Below are positions 53,686 through 62,215 of a DNA stretch of 64,000 nucleotides, in pieces (position 1 is the stretch's first letter; each line of letters begins with the position of its first letter). The position numbers were made by a program, and so were the translations under genes. This stretch comes from Marinobacterium halophilum. Its GTDB lineage: Bacteria; Pseudomonadota; Gammaproteobacteria; Pseudomonadales; Balneatricaceae. The stretch is from positions 62,001 through 126,000 of the forward strand of contig NZ_PYGI01000007.1 of assembly GCF_003014615.1 (NCBI RefSeq). Reading direction: 5' to 3'. Below the pieces are notes generated by a model. That model saw only the letters and a program-made list of their open reading frames with translations, did no database searches and had not been told where the DNA came from.

Positions 53686-54009
53686 TCAGGCGCAGACCTT
53701 TTCGTGTTTACGCTTGGCTTCCAGATAACGCGGCATGGGGCCGATATCTTCGTAGACCGGTTCGTCATCCTCGACCCTGATTACGCGGGTTCCCTGCTTG
53801 TACGGCATGTGGGCTTCAATATCGGTAAGGATTGTATGCAGCAGAATCGGCGTCAGTTCGACGATATCCATACCGTAAACCTCAGCCAGTGCCTGCAAGC
53901 GCACCATATCTTCGCGGTTGATCGGCAGGGTGACGGTCTGCAGATGCGTCTGTTGCCGTGAATGTTGTTCCAACCGCTCGAGCAGGGCGGTGATGTGGCT
54001 GTCGGGCAT
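53686..54009 (-). CDS. Conserved-looking small protein, unknown function
   Basis: A 107-residue cytoplasmic protein that I do not recognise with certainty. It has a helical N-terminus (ALLERLEQHSRQQ), a central LPINREDMVRLQALAEVYGM, and a C-terminus GPMPRYLEAKRKHEK. The Arg/Lys-rich tail and helical content suggest a small adaptor or RNA-binding protein, but this is only an impression. I chose ATG 54009 with AGAGG 9 bases upstream over ATG 54018. It lies between nfsA and the CobW gene on the same strand. Confidence 0.7.
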   Translation of the reverse strand: MPDSHITALLERLEQHSRQQTHLQTVTLPINREDMVRLQALAEVYGMDIVELTPILLHTILTDIEAHMPYKQGTRVIRVEDDEPVYEDIGPMPRYLEAKRKHEKVCA

Positions 54010-54092
54010 AATATGCATCCTCTTGCTGGAACAGGACGCCCCGGGGGGCACTCCCGTTCAGCATAGTCGACGGCTCATCGCCCTGCATGGCG

Positions 54093-54830
54093 TTAACGCT
54101 TGATGAAACCTTTCGTATTCAGGAAGGGCAGCATGTGCGGGCGCGCTTCTTTCACCAGCATGCCGGAGATCTGCTCACTCCAGCTCATTTCCTTGTTGCC
54201 ACCGGTGCGGGTGCGATAGTACTCGCGCACGCTTGCGTCATAGGCAGCGATGCGTTCTGCGTCGGCACTGTCATCGTAACGGTCGTGCTTGAGGACTACG
54301 TCCAGCGGCAGTCGCGGCTTCACTTCCGGGTTTTGATCCGGCTGGCCGAGGCAGAGGCCAAAGACCGGATACACCAGTTCCGGCAGTTCCAGCAGGTCAG
54401 CAACCGCTGCAATCTGGTTGCGCAGACCGCCGATATAGACCCCGCCCAGTCCCAATGATTCAGCTGCGACCATGACGTTCTGGGCGAACAGAGCGCAGTC
54501 GAGGGACGCGGTCAGGAACTGTTCGGTATAGCCGGACAGCATCTCGGCATCGTGCATGCCACAGGCCAGCTGGTGGCGTTTCATGTCGGCACAGAACACC
54601 AGAAAGACAGGGGCGGCAGCAACGTATGGCTGGTTACCGGCCATCTCGGCCAGGGCATCACGGCGTTCGCCCTGGCTGACCTGGATAACAGTGCAGGCCT
54701 GAATGAAGCTTGAGGTGGCGGCAGCCTGACCGGCCTGGACCAGTGCATCCACGGTGGCCTGGTCGATCGGCTCTGCGGTGAACTTGCGGATGGAACGGTG
54801 ACTATTCAGCAGGTCGATCATCGGGTTCAT
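54093..54830 (-). CDS. nfsA: NADPH nitroreductase, NfsA-like
   Basis: A 245-residue FMN-dependent nitroreductase of the NfsA/FRP group. The opening MIDLLNSHRSIRKFTAEPID is the FMN-binding pattern, and LGLGGVYIGGLRN and VFGLCLGQP appear later. The length and dimer-type features fit NfsA (240). It reduces nitro compounds or quinones with NADPH. ATG 54830 has GGAGAG upstream. It follows alkB by 31 bases. Confidence 0.93.
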   Translation of the reverse strand: MNPMIDLLNSHRSIRKFTAEPIDQATVDALVQAGQAAATSSFIQACTVIQVSQGERRDALAEMAGNQPYVAAAPVFLVFCADMKRHQLACGMHDAEMLSGYTEQFLTASLDCALFAQNVMVAAESLGLGGVYIGGLRNQIAAVADLLELPELVYPVFGLCLGQPDQNPEVKPRLPLDVVLKHDRYDDSADAERIAAYDASVREYYRTRTGGNKEMSWSEQISGMLVKEARPHMLPFLNTKGFIKR

Positions 54831-54861
54831 GGATCTCTCTCCGTTAATGAGGGTGGCGCGA

Positions 54862-55446
54862 TTATACATGGATCAGGCGGAAGGTCAGGTTGATGCGCGG
54901 GTGCTGGCAGCGTTTTGTCCGTGGCAGGCAGTGCTGCCAGTGGTGCTGAGTGGGGCCGGCCATCAACAGCAGGGAACCGTGCTCCAGCGTGAGTGCATGG
55001 GTGTCACGGCTGGCGCTATGGCGCAGGCGAAAGCGGCGAGGTGCACCCAGACTGACCGAGGCGATCAGCGGGTTCTGGCCCAGCTCCGGCTCGTTATCGG
55101 CGTGCCAGCCCATGGCGTCCTGACCGTCGCGGTAGAGGTTGAGCAGCAGGGCATTGAACGGCCGATCACATAGCGCTTCCAGTTTCTGTTTCAGTGGCAG
55201 CAGCGCGGGTAGCCAGGGGGCTGCGTTCATGCGCAGGCCTGAATAGGTGTAGCCGATGCCTGCGTCCGCCTGAAAGGCCTGCAGACGCGGGATCGGGTGT
55301 TCCTTGCCGAACAGGCGGATGCGGTCCTGCCGCCAGGTAACCGCATGCAGCAACTCCGCCAACAGCGCATCGGCATCGGCGGGACGCATAAAGTCAGGCT
55401 GGTAGCGGATATCGGCGTCGGGCAGTAACAGGTCAGTCGGTATCAT
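54862..55446 (-). CDS. AlkB-like 2-oxoglutarate/Fe(II) dioxygenase
   Basis: A 194-residue oxygenase of the AlkB family (ALKBH2/3-like class), which removes alkyl groups from DNA or RNA bases. The iron ligands HxD (WHADNE) and a distal His (QHCLP), and the 2-oxoglutarate Arg in RINLTFR, are all present. Its start overlaps the PRPP-synthetase-like gene by 14 bases, so translation may be coupled. Confidence 0.93.
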   Translation of the reverse strand: MIPTDLLLPDADIRYQPDFMRPADADALLAELLHAVTWRQDRIRLFGKEHPIPRLQAFQADAGIGYTYSGLRMNAAPWLPALLPLKQKLEALCDRPFNALLLNLYRDGQDAMGWHADNEPELGQNPLIASVSLGAPRRFRLRHSASRDTHALTLEHGSLLLMAGPTQHHWQHCLPRTKRCQHPRINLTFRLIHV

Positions 55447-56323
55447 GGTGGGCAAGCAGTTCCTGCACGGCCTCGGCGATGGGTTCAGCGATATCGATCT
55501 GGTTGCTCAGGTGCGGGATGCAGGCAGTGGTCACTACATCGGCCACTTCGGTGAGTTGGCTGTAGGCATCTCCGGCGAAAATGCCGTGCACACCGATGGC
55601 AACGGGGCGGGGCAGGCCAGCGGCTTGCAGGTGCTTGATCGTTTCCAGCATGGTGCGCCCGCTGGAGATGATGTCATCCACCAGCACGGGGGTGCGTTGG
55701 GCAGCATCTTCCAGATCGGGCAGTGATACGCTGACGTCATAGTCGCCGCGACGTTCTTTCTGTAGCACCTGAAAGGGGGCACCGGCCAGCTCTGCTACCT
55801 GGGAGACCCACTGCTCACTTTCGCTGTCCGGTCCGATCAGCAGGGGGTGGGTGATGTGGGTCTGAATCCAGCGTGCGATCAGGGGCGCGGCCGGTACCAC
55901 GCGGGACGAAATACTGTAGATCTCATCCAGCGAGTCATAACGGTGCAGATGCGGGTCGACGGTCACCAGATAATCGAAGGCGGCTGACAGTAACCTGGCG
56001 AAGGGGCGTGAGCTGACGCATTCCCCCGGGTGAAAGCGTTTGTCCTGACGCATGTATGCCAGGTACGGGGTGACCAGGCCGACGCTGCGGGCACCGCACT
56101 CGCGCAGCGTGTCGGCCAGAAACAGCAGGCGCAGGGTGCGTTCGTCCGGGTGGAACAGGTTACACAGGATCACGCAGTCCTGCCCCGCGCAGTCGGAATG
56201 CACGCGCAGGTAACTTTCGCCATCGGGGAAACGGCGCTGTTCCAGTATGCCGGCCTGAGCGTCGAGCAGGCGGGTCAGTTGAGAGGCCAGCGCAGGATCT
56301 GAATCGGGATTGAAAAGCAGCAT
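55433..56323 (-). CDS. Ribose-phosphate pyrophosphokinase, short archaeal-like type
   Basis: A 296-residue PRPP synthetase homologue. Key elements are FPDGE (ATP site), TPYLAYMRQDKRFHPGE, VDPHLHR and the PRPP loop VLVDDIISSGRTM. It is shorter than E. coli Prs (315) and its DDIISSG loop looks like archaeal enzymes. It would make PRPP from ribose-5-phosphate and ATP, or act on a related ribose bisphosphate. It starts 2 bases after the AMP-phosphorylase-like stop, with its ribosome site inside that gene. A separate house-keeping prs is expected elsewhere. Confidence 0.9.
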   Translation of the reverse strand: MLLFNPDSDPALASQLTRLLDAQAGILEQRRFPDGESYLRVHSDCAGQDCVILCNLFHPDERTLRLLFLADTLRECGARSVGLVTPYLAYMRQDKRFHPGECVSSRPFARLLSAAFDYLVTVDPHLHRYDSLDEIYSISSRVVPAAPLIARWIQTHITHPLLIGPDSESEQWVSQVAELAGAPFQVLQKERRGDYDVSVSLPDLEDAAQRTPVLVDDIISSGRTMLETIKHLQAAGLPRPVAIGVHGIFAGDAYSQLTEVADVVTTACIPHLSNQIDIAEPIAEAVQELLAHHDTD

Positions 56324-56325
56324 GA

Positions 56326-57867
56326 TTAAGGCTGTCCTCCTTGGGGATCAGTGTCCAGTTGGATGACCTGGACGTGGTCGTTGAGATACTCCACCGCGTA
56401 GTTGAGTTCCCCGGCATTTTCAGCATGAATCATCATCAGGATATCCCGGCACTCCACTTCATCACCCAGTTTGACGCAGATTTCCACGCCCGCGGCCGGG
56501 TCCGCCGGTGCGCCTGCCAGTTTGGCGATCTTGGCCAGAATACGGTTGTCGATCTGGTGCACACGGCCCTTGCGCTCGGCGACCATGGCATAGCGATAAT
56601 GGGCGACAGGTGGTTGCCGCAGCCCACCCTGGGCTTTACAGATGGCGCGGAATTTGGCCCAGGCCGCGCCGCTGGTCAGCGTTTCCTCGGCGAGCACAAC
56701 GCCTTCTTCCGGGGTCATGTGGTTGGCCATCGATAGCATTGCACCTGCGACCTGCGTTGCGCGGGTGCGCAAGTCCTGAGGCGCATCAGACTTGTTCTGT
56801 AGCACGGCCAGCAGATCATGAGCCTCCAGTGCCGGGCCGATGCCACGCCCGACCGGCTGGCTGCCATCGGTGAACATGACCTGAAGTGTGAGCCCCAGCT
56901 GGCTGCCGACAACGCGGAAACTCTCGGCCAGGCGCTCGGCAGCGTCCTGGCTGCGGACCTTGGCGGTCGGGCCGACCGGAATGTCGATCAATACATGGGT
57001 GGCACCGGCGGCGATCTTCTTCGACAGTACCGAGGCGATCAATTGGCCTTCACTGTCGATGTCCAACGCTCGCTCCACCTGAATCAGCAGATCGTCAGCG
57101 GGGCTCAGACGCATGGCTCCGCCCCAGGCCAGACAGCCACCTTCACTGTCAACGACTCGGCGCATCTGTTCCAGTGTCAGGCTGACTTCGGTCAGCGTTT
57201 CCATGGTGTCGGCGGTACCGGCCGGCGAGGTAATCGCCCGTGACGAGGTTTTGGGAACCGTCAGGCCACAGGCGGCCAGAATGGAGACCACGATGGGGGT
57301 AGTGCGGTTTCCGGGCAGGCCGCCGACGCAGTGTTTGTCGACGACCAGCGGCAGCTGCCAATTGATCGTGCTGCCGGATTTGACCATTGCCTGGGTCAGT
57401 GAGGTGATCTCCTGATCGCTCAGGCTGTCGTCACCACAGGCGGTAATGAAGGCCGCCAGATGCACGTCGGCATAGCGACCATCGACGATGTCGTTGATGA
57501 TGCTTTGAAACTGCAGATCGTCGAGCTCATGTCCGTAGACCTTGGCTCGCACATGAGACAGTGACTGTACCGGCTTGGGGTGGGACAGCCAGATGGAGTC
57601 GGCGGTATTCAGCTGCAGTCGTTGCCAGGCAGAGTCGGAAAAGCCGACTTCATCGTCGGCCAACAGTTCACCGGTAACGATATTGAGTGACGCGATCAGA
57701 TGCAGATCATGGTGCGTTGTGATCAGGACCCGTGACAGGCTTTCAAAGCCTTCCGAGCGGCAGACATGGCTGTGCGCCGGCAAATACAGCGTGGGTTCAT
57801 GGTGGGTGTCGATGCCCATTCGGCGTGCCTTGAGCGGTGCCATCCGTTCGGGGGTCAGCATCATCAT
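56326..57867 (-). CDS. Thymidine/AMP phosphorylase family protein
   Basis: A 513-residue pyrimidine-nucleoside-phosphorylase-fold protein with an N-terminal extension of about 95 residues like archaeal AMP phosphorylase and the bacterial putative thymidine phosphorylase type 2. Landmarks are VYGHELDD, DKHCVGGLPGNRTTPIVV and PKTSSRAITSPAGTADTMET. In archaea the homologue splits AMP with phosphate to adenine and ribose-1,5-bisphosphate. Its partner here is a PRPP-synthetase homologue. I chose the first of three consecutive ATGs (57867), which has AAGGAG 8 bases upstream. Confidence 0.9.
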   Translation of the reverse strand: MMMLTPERMAPLKARRMGIDTHHEPTLYLPAHSHVCRSEGFESLSRVLITTHHDLHLIASLNIVTGELLADDEVGFSDSAWQRLQLNTADSIWLSHPKPVQSLSHVRAKVYGHELDDLQFQSIINDIVDGRYADVHLAAFITACGDDSLSDQEITSLTQAMVKSGSTINWQLPLVVDKHCVGGLPGNRTTPIVVSILAACGLTVPKTSSRAITSPAGTADTMETLTEVSLTLEQMRRVVDSEGGCLAWGGAMRLSPADDLLIQVERALDIDSEGQLIASVLSKKIAAGATHVLIDIPVGPTAKVRSQDAAERLAESFRVVGSQLGLTLQVMFTDGSQPVGRGIGPALEAHDLLAVLQNKSDAPQDLRTRATQVAGAMLSMANHMTPEEGVVLAEETLTSGAAWAKFRAICKAQGGLRQPPVAHYRYAMVAERKGRVHQIDNRILAKIAKLAGAPADPAAGVEICVKLGDEVECRDILMMIHAENAGELNYAVEYLNDHVQVIQLDTDPQGGQP

Positions 57868-58025
57868 CGGCGTGTCTCCTTGTGATCCGGCCAAGTCATC
57901 AGTGTAACGCAACTAAGCTTACGGCGGATAATACCGATGCCCAGACAGCACTGTCGGGAGTACGGCCCGACTGTTAGAATGCGCGATTAGACTTTGGATC
58001 TACATACTGGATGCGAGCACAGCAT

Positions 58026-58880
58026 ATGGAACGCCGTTACCGTTTGGTTCTTTCCTGCCCGGACCGCGTGGGCATTGTATCGATGGTCAGTAACTTTATC
58101 TCCAGCCATGGTGGCTCGATCACCGACGCCAACCAGCACTCCGATACGAGTACCGGCTGCTTTTTCATGCGGGTCGAGATCAGTGCGGCCACACTGCCAT
58201 TTTCCCTGGAGCAGCTGAAGGAGGCGTTTGCGCCGATCGCGGCCTCCTTCCAGATGGAATGGGAAATTCATGATTCGGCCCGTCCCAAGCGGGTGGTGTT
58301 GATGGCCAGCCGCGAGTCGCACTGCCTGGCTGACTTGCTGTACCGATTCCACAGCAACGAGCTGTTCTGTGAGATCGCCTGCGTGATCTCCAACCACGAT
58401 GATCTGCGCAGCATGGTGGAATGGCATGACATTCCCTATCACCATGTCCCGGTTGATCCGGCCGACAAGACACCGCACTTTGCCGAGGTCAATCGACTGA
58501 TTGAAGCGCATGAGGCCGATGTCGTAGTGCTGGCGCGTTACATGCAAATTCTGCCGCCGGATCTGTGCGAGCGTTACCCGCACCGGATCATCAACATTCA
58601 TCACAGCTTCCTGCCGTCGTTTGCCGGTGCCAAACCCTACCATCAGGCTCATGAGCGTGGGGTAAAGCTGATCGGTGCAACCTGCCACTATGTCACCCAG
58701 GATCTGGATGCCGGGCCGATCATTGATCAGGATGTGACCCGTATCAGCCACCGTGACTTGCCGGAAGATATGGTACGCCTGGGACGTGATGTGGAGAAAA
58801 CCGTACTGGCCCGTGGCCTGCGTTGGCATCTGGAAGATCGTGTGCTGGTAGAGGGCAATAAAACCGTCGTATTTGCCTGA
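58026..58880 (+). CDS. purU: Formyltetrahydrofolate deformylase
   Basis: A 284-residue PurU, which hydrolyses 10-formyltetrahydrofolate to formate and THF and so balances one-carbon pools with glycine and purine synthesis. It has an N-terminal ACT domain (LVLSCPDRVGIVSMVSNFI) and a formyltransferase-fold C-terminal domain with INIHHSFLPSF and HYVTQDLDAGPIIDQD. ATG 58026 is favoured over 58011. It is divergent from the phosphorylase gene. Confidence 0.96.
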   Translation: MERRYRLVLSCPDRVGIVSMVSNFISSHGGSITDANQHSDTSTGCFFMRVEISAATLPFSLEQLKEAFAPIAASFQMEWEIHDSARPKRVVLMASRESHCLADLLYRFHSNELFCEIACVISNHDDLRSMVEWHDIPYHHVPVDPADKTPHFAEVNRLIEAHEADVVVLARYMQILPPDLCERYPHRIINIHHSFLPSFAGAKPYHQAHERGVKLIGATCHYVTQDLDAGPIIDQDVTRISHRDLPEDMVRLGRDVEKTVLARGLRWHLEDRVLVEGNKTVVFA

Positions 58881-58971
58881 TGGCGGCGATGACTGACTGG
58901 ACTACTATAAAGGTAAAGGCCGGTCGGCGTGGATTGACCATGGCCGCACACTGGAAACGGGAGACCAAGGG

Positions 58972-59385
58972 ATGCTGAGATCCGTAAAAGCACAGGATTA
59001 CATGGCGACCAATCTGATTTCGTTCAGCCCGGAAACGCAGTTGTTTGATGCCATTCGGGCATTGCAGGAGTACGGCATATCGGGAGCGCCGGTCGTGAAT
59101 CCCGAAGGCCAGTTGGTCGGCATGTTGTCGGAGCTGGATTGCCTACAGGCAATACTGACCCAAACCTATCACGAAGAAGAGATGGGCAGCGGCGGGCATG
59201 TGCGTGATTACATGACCGTCCAAGTGGATACCGTGGCCCATGATGCCGATCTGACGACTGTTGCGCGCCAGTTCATTGAACGTGGTCGTCGTCGCTTGCC
59301 GGTCGTGCATAATGGTCGGCTGGTCGGGCAGATCAGCCGAGGTGACATACTGCGTGCGGTTGAGGAGTTTGCCAAAGATGGTTGA
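58972..59385 (+). CDS. Protein with two CBS domains
   Basis: A 137-residue stand-alone pair of CBS domains, which bind adenine nucleotides or related ligands as sensors. First CBS about residues 10-65 (GISGAPVVNPEGQLVGMLSE), second about 76-134 (RRRLPVVHNGRLVGQISRGDIL). No effector domain is attached, so it must act on a partner. It ends 21 bases before the DnaT-like gene. Confidence 0.92.
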   Translation: MLRSVKAQDYMATNLISFSPETQLFDAIRALQEYGISGAPVVNPEGQLVGMLSELDCLQAILTQTYHEEEMGSGGHVRDYMTVQVDTVAHDADLTTVARQFIERGRRRLPVVHNGRLVGQISRGDILRAVEEFAKDG

Positions 59386-59405
59386 GTTACACGGCAGGTC
59401 CGCTC

Positions 59406-60266
59406 ATGCGTGACTGGTTGCCTGAAGCGCCGGTATTGTTTTATCCGTCACTGGCGCGTGAGCTGGGCAGTGACGAAGCATTGCTGTTGACGATTTATCA
59501 CGATTACGCTCGCCATGCCGGTATGCATGCCGACGATGGCAGTGTCGAATGTATTCTGCCGCACAGCCGCTGGTTGCAGCTGGCCGACTTCTGGACTGAA
59601 GCACGTTTACGCACCGCGACAGAAAGCCTGGCGCAACAGGGCTGTTTGCAGGTCAGTCTGAATCAGGGTGGCAGTGTACGCTTGCGTTTGCTGCCGCGTG
59701 CAGCCGCTGCGCCTGTTGTTGTGGAACCCGAAGAGCAGCAGGATGTGGCGCCTGCGTCCGTACAGCAGCTGCCGGTCTATGATGCGCCGCCATCACGGCC
59801 CGTGCGACGCAATACCATGATGGAACGCAAGGGGCCGGCGCCCACATTCGGTGGCAGTATCGGCTGGCGTCGACACAAGGACGAACTGCAGGCCATCTTC
59901 GAGCAGGCTGAAGAGCGCAATCTGCAACTGCAGTCGATGGTGCTCGGATGGCAGCCGTCCGACATGTTTCACGCAATGTTGCCGCGTCATGCCATTCCCA
60001 CCGAATTTGCCACCGGTTGTCTGGACGAATTCGTGTTGTACTGGCTCGACAAGGACCGCAAGGAAAGCAACTGGGACCAGAAATTTCTGGCCTGGGTCAA
60101 ACGCGAGTGGGTCAAGAAGCAGACACGGGACGCGCGCGAGCAGCGTTACGAACAGGAACGTCAGCCAGTAAGTGGGGGCAGTCATGAAAACACCCGCGGA
60201 GATTCTCGGGAAAAACGCAAACGGATTACCGCAGCCATCATGGACATCAAGGACACCGACTGGTAG
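59406..60266 (+). CDS. DnaT-like ssDNA-binding domain protein
   Basis: A 286-residue protein. The N-terminal half looks like a winged-helix or replication-initiator domain (LPHSRWLQLADFWTEARLRT). A C-terminal segment (about residues 180-245), LGWQPSDMFHAMLPRHAIPT followed by DEFVLYWLDKDRKES and KFLAWVKREW, matches the DnaT single-strand-binding domain of primosomal protein DnaT. It should help load the replicative helicase at restart. It overlaps the next gene, a lambda-P-like loader, by 83 bases. ATG 59406 is preceded by CAGG. Confidence 0.82.
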   Translation: MRDWLPEAPVLFYPSLARELGSDEALLLTIYHDYARHAGMHADDGSVECILPHSRWLQLADFWTEARLRTATESLAQQGCLQVSLNQGGSVRLRLLPRAAAAPVVVEPEEQQDVAPASVQQLPVYDAPPSRPVRRNTMMERKGPAPTFGGSIGWRRHKDELQAIFEQAEERNLQLQSMVLGWQPSDMFHAMLPRHAIPTEFATGCLDEFVLYWLDKDRKESNWDQKFLAWVKREWVKKQTRDAREQRYEQERQPVSGGSHENTRGDSREKRKRITAAIMDIKDTDW

Positions 60267-60981
60267 GTCGGATGCGCCTTCGCCCTCGGCCATCAGTGCG
60301 CAGACCAAAACACTGGTCAACATGATCTTTGCCCGTTTCATGGCCATATACGGACACAAGTTCAAAAGCTGTTTCGAAACCGAAAACGAGCTGCGCCTGG
60401 CCAAGCGCGAATGGGCGATGAGTCTGGATGGTTATGGTGAGCAGGAACTGGTGGCGGCGGTCAATCGCTGTAAGGAAACCACCTCCTGGATGCCCAGCAT
60501 CGCCGAGTTCCTCGACATTTTGCGCGATATCAATGGCGACTTCGGCCTGCCCGGTTTACGGGATGCCTATGCGGAAGCGTGTCGGCATGCCGAGCATCCG
60601 ACGCGGCATCGCTGGTCACACCCGGCGGTGTATTACGCCGGTCGGGAAACCGACTGGTTTCTGCTGCGCAGTGAAGAAGAAAGCCGGGCCTTGCCGGCGT
60701 TCCGTTATCACTATGAGGTGATCTGCCGTCGTGTACGTGCCGGTGAAACCCTGGATCAGCCGGTACCGGTGGCACTGGAAGACAAGCAGGCCAACACCGT
60801 GGCCGACTTTATTCAGCGCTTTACCGCTGAGCATGGGCTGACGCCGGAAGAGGGGGCTACTTTGCTGTTTTATCTGACCCTGCCGCGTAGCAGTCGCACC
60901 CGCAAGCGTTTGCAGGCGCAGTCACAGCATAAGCTGGAGCAGCGCGGCCTGACGATCCGGTTACCGGACGAGGCCTGCTGA
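60184..60981 (+). CDS. Phage-lambda P-like replicative helicase loader
   Basis: A 265-residue protein of the replication protein P family. The conserved core is IFARFMAIYGHKFKSCFETE, then KREWAMSLDGYGEQELVAAV, SWMPSIAEFLDIL and HPAVYYAGRETDWFLLRSEE, as in lambda P and its chromosomal relatives. It would place DnaB helicase on DNA in place of DnaC or DciA. ATG 60184 has GGGGG just upstream. No other phage gene is nearby, so it looks like a host gene. It is tail-to-tail with the DUF3549 gene, 10 bases apart. Confidence 0.85.
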   Translation: MKTPAEILGKNANGLPQPSWTSRTPTGRSDAPSPSAISAQTKTLVNMIFARFMAIYGHKFKSCFETENELRLAKREWAMSLDGYGEQELVAAVNRCKETTSWMPSIAEFLDILRDINGDFGLPGLRDAYAEACRHAEHPTRHRWSHPAVYYAGRETDWFLLRSEEESRALPAFRYHYEVICRRVRAGETLDQPVPVALEDKQANTVADFIQRFTAEHGLTPEEGATLLFYLTLPRSSRTRKRLQAQSQHKLEQRGLTIRLPDEAC

Positions 60982-60991
60982 TCCGGTTGGT

Positions 60992-62056
60992 TCAGTGAGC
61001 CGGTGGCGTATCGAAGGTCTGGCCGAACATCTCGCCAATTGCCTGACTTAATGCGTCGCTGCGGTCCGGGTTGCGGAATGCCTGCAGAATCAGGGCGCGG
61101 TGGACCGGCATGAACATCAGTTCGGCCAGAATGCGGCTGAAGCCCGTCTGTCCCGCTTCACCCTGCGCCAGTTGTTCCAGGAATACCGACAATACTTCGG
61201 GGGCCATTAACGCAGTTTCGCAACGGGTGGCAATCACGGTGATGACCTCCGGTTGAGTTGCGTGGACGCTCGCCAGTACCGACAGTACCCAGGCCTGCTT
61301 GGCGGATTCGTCGCTCATGTTGGACAGCGCCCGGCACAGGGCTGCCACTCGATTACTGTTGTCAGTCGCGAGTGCATGATTCAGCTGGGCATGCAGTGCC
61401 TGCTGCAGTGCGCCACTCGGCCGGGTGTGTTCCAGTAACGGGCACAGCGTTTCCAGCACGGCGGCGGGCATATCGGCCAGGCGTTGGCACAGGGCGCGCT
61501 CATTGTCGTCCTGATCCAGTCGTGCGATGACATCGGCCAGGCCCTGATAGGCCAGTGACTGCCATGCATCCAGTGGCAGTTGTCCGTTGAACCAGGCGTG
61601 AGCACGTTCATAGTGCGGGGATGCCGGCGCTTTCATTTCGCGGGCGGCCAGGGCGTGGAAGGCAGCCATGCGGCTCTGGTCCGGTGTGAAGGAGTACGGA
61701 TTATCCTTGAGCGCATCCTCGTCCAGTTGACCGTTCTGGCTATTGATAACATTTTGCAGCAGACGTTTGAGCAGGTCGTCACGCGCAGCCGGTGCTACCA
61801 GTCCCTGTTCATCCAGCGGAAGACGCAGAAACCAGACCGCATTTTCCTGCTGCCGTTTCGGGTTCCAGATCAGCAGTGCCATCCAGGCCAGGTGTTGAAA
61901 GGGGCTGGGGTAGGGCAGCTGCGAATCCTCGATACGGCGAAACTGGTCGAGTGACAGCTTGCTGATGCGGCGGCCCATGTCGAACACGCGCAACGCCGCG
62001 CCGGTGGAGCGCAACAGTTCAGTAATGGAGTCGGGCAGAGTGTTTTCAGCAGACAT
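60992..62056 (-). CDS. DUF3549 family protein
   Basis: A 354-residue cytoplasmic helical protein of the DUF3549 family, which occurs in pseudomonads and marine gammaproteobacteria. Landmarks are LRVFDMGRRISKLSLDQFRR at the start, PYPSPFQHLAWMALLIWNP and ELMFMPVHRALILQAFRNP at the end. The function is not known. ATG 62056 is chosen with GGAT upstream. It is divergent from nhaP2. Confidence 0.9.
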   Translation of the reverse strand: MSAENTLPDSITELLRSTGAALRVFDMGRRISKLSLDQFRRIEDSQLPYPSPFQHLAWMALLIWNPKRQQENAVWFLRLPLDEQGLVAPAARDDLLKRLLQNVINSQNGQLDEDALKDNPYSFTPDQSRMAAFHALAAREMKAPASPHYERAHAWFNGQLPLDAWQSLAYQGLADVIARLDQDDNERALCQRLADMPAAVLETLCPLLEHTRPSGALQQALHAQLNHALATDNSNRVAALCRALSNMSDESAKQAWVLSVLASVHATQPEVITVIATRCETALMAPEVLSVFLEQLAQGEAGQTGFSRILAELMFMPVHRALILQAFRNPDRSDALSQAIGEMFGQTFDTPPAH

Positions 62057-62215
62057 ACAGATCCACAACGTAATGATGAAGTTTGCCGTTATCTTACCAT
62101 TTCAGCGAGTGCGCTGCCCTCGCACTTTACGAGCAGGCCGTTGTGATGAGCCGAGGGTTTGTAACCGGCCTATGTTAAATTATCTTTATGTCATGCCAAA
62201 AGGACCGTTGTAGTC

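Noticed and set aside
59406-60981. Prophage remnant around the lambda-P-like gene
   Set aside because: No integrase, repressor, structural genes or attachment repeats are seen, and the neighbours are chromosomal.
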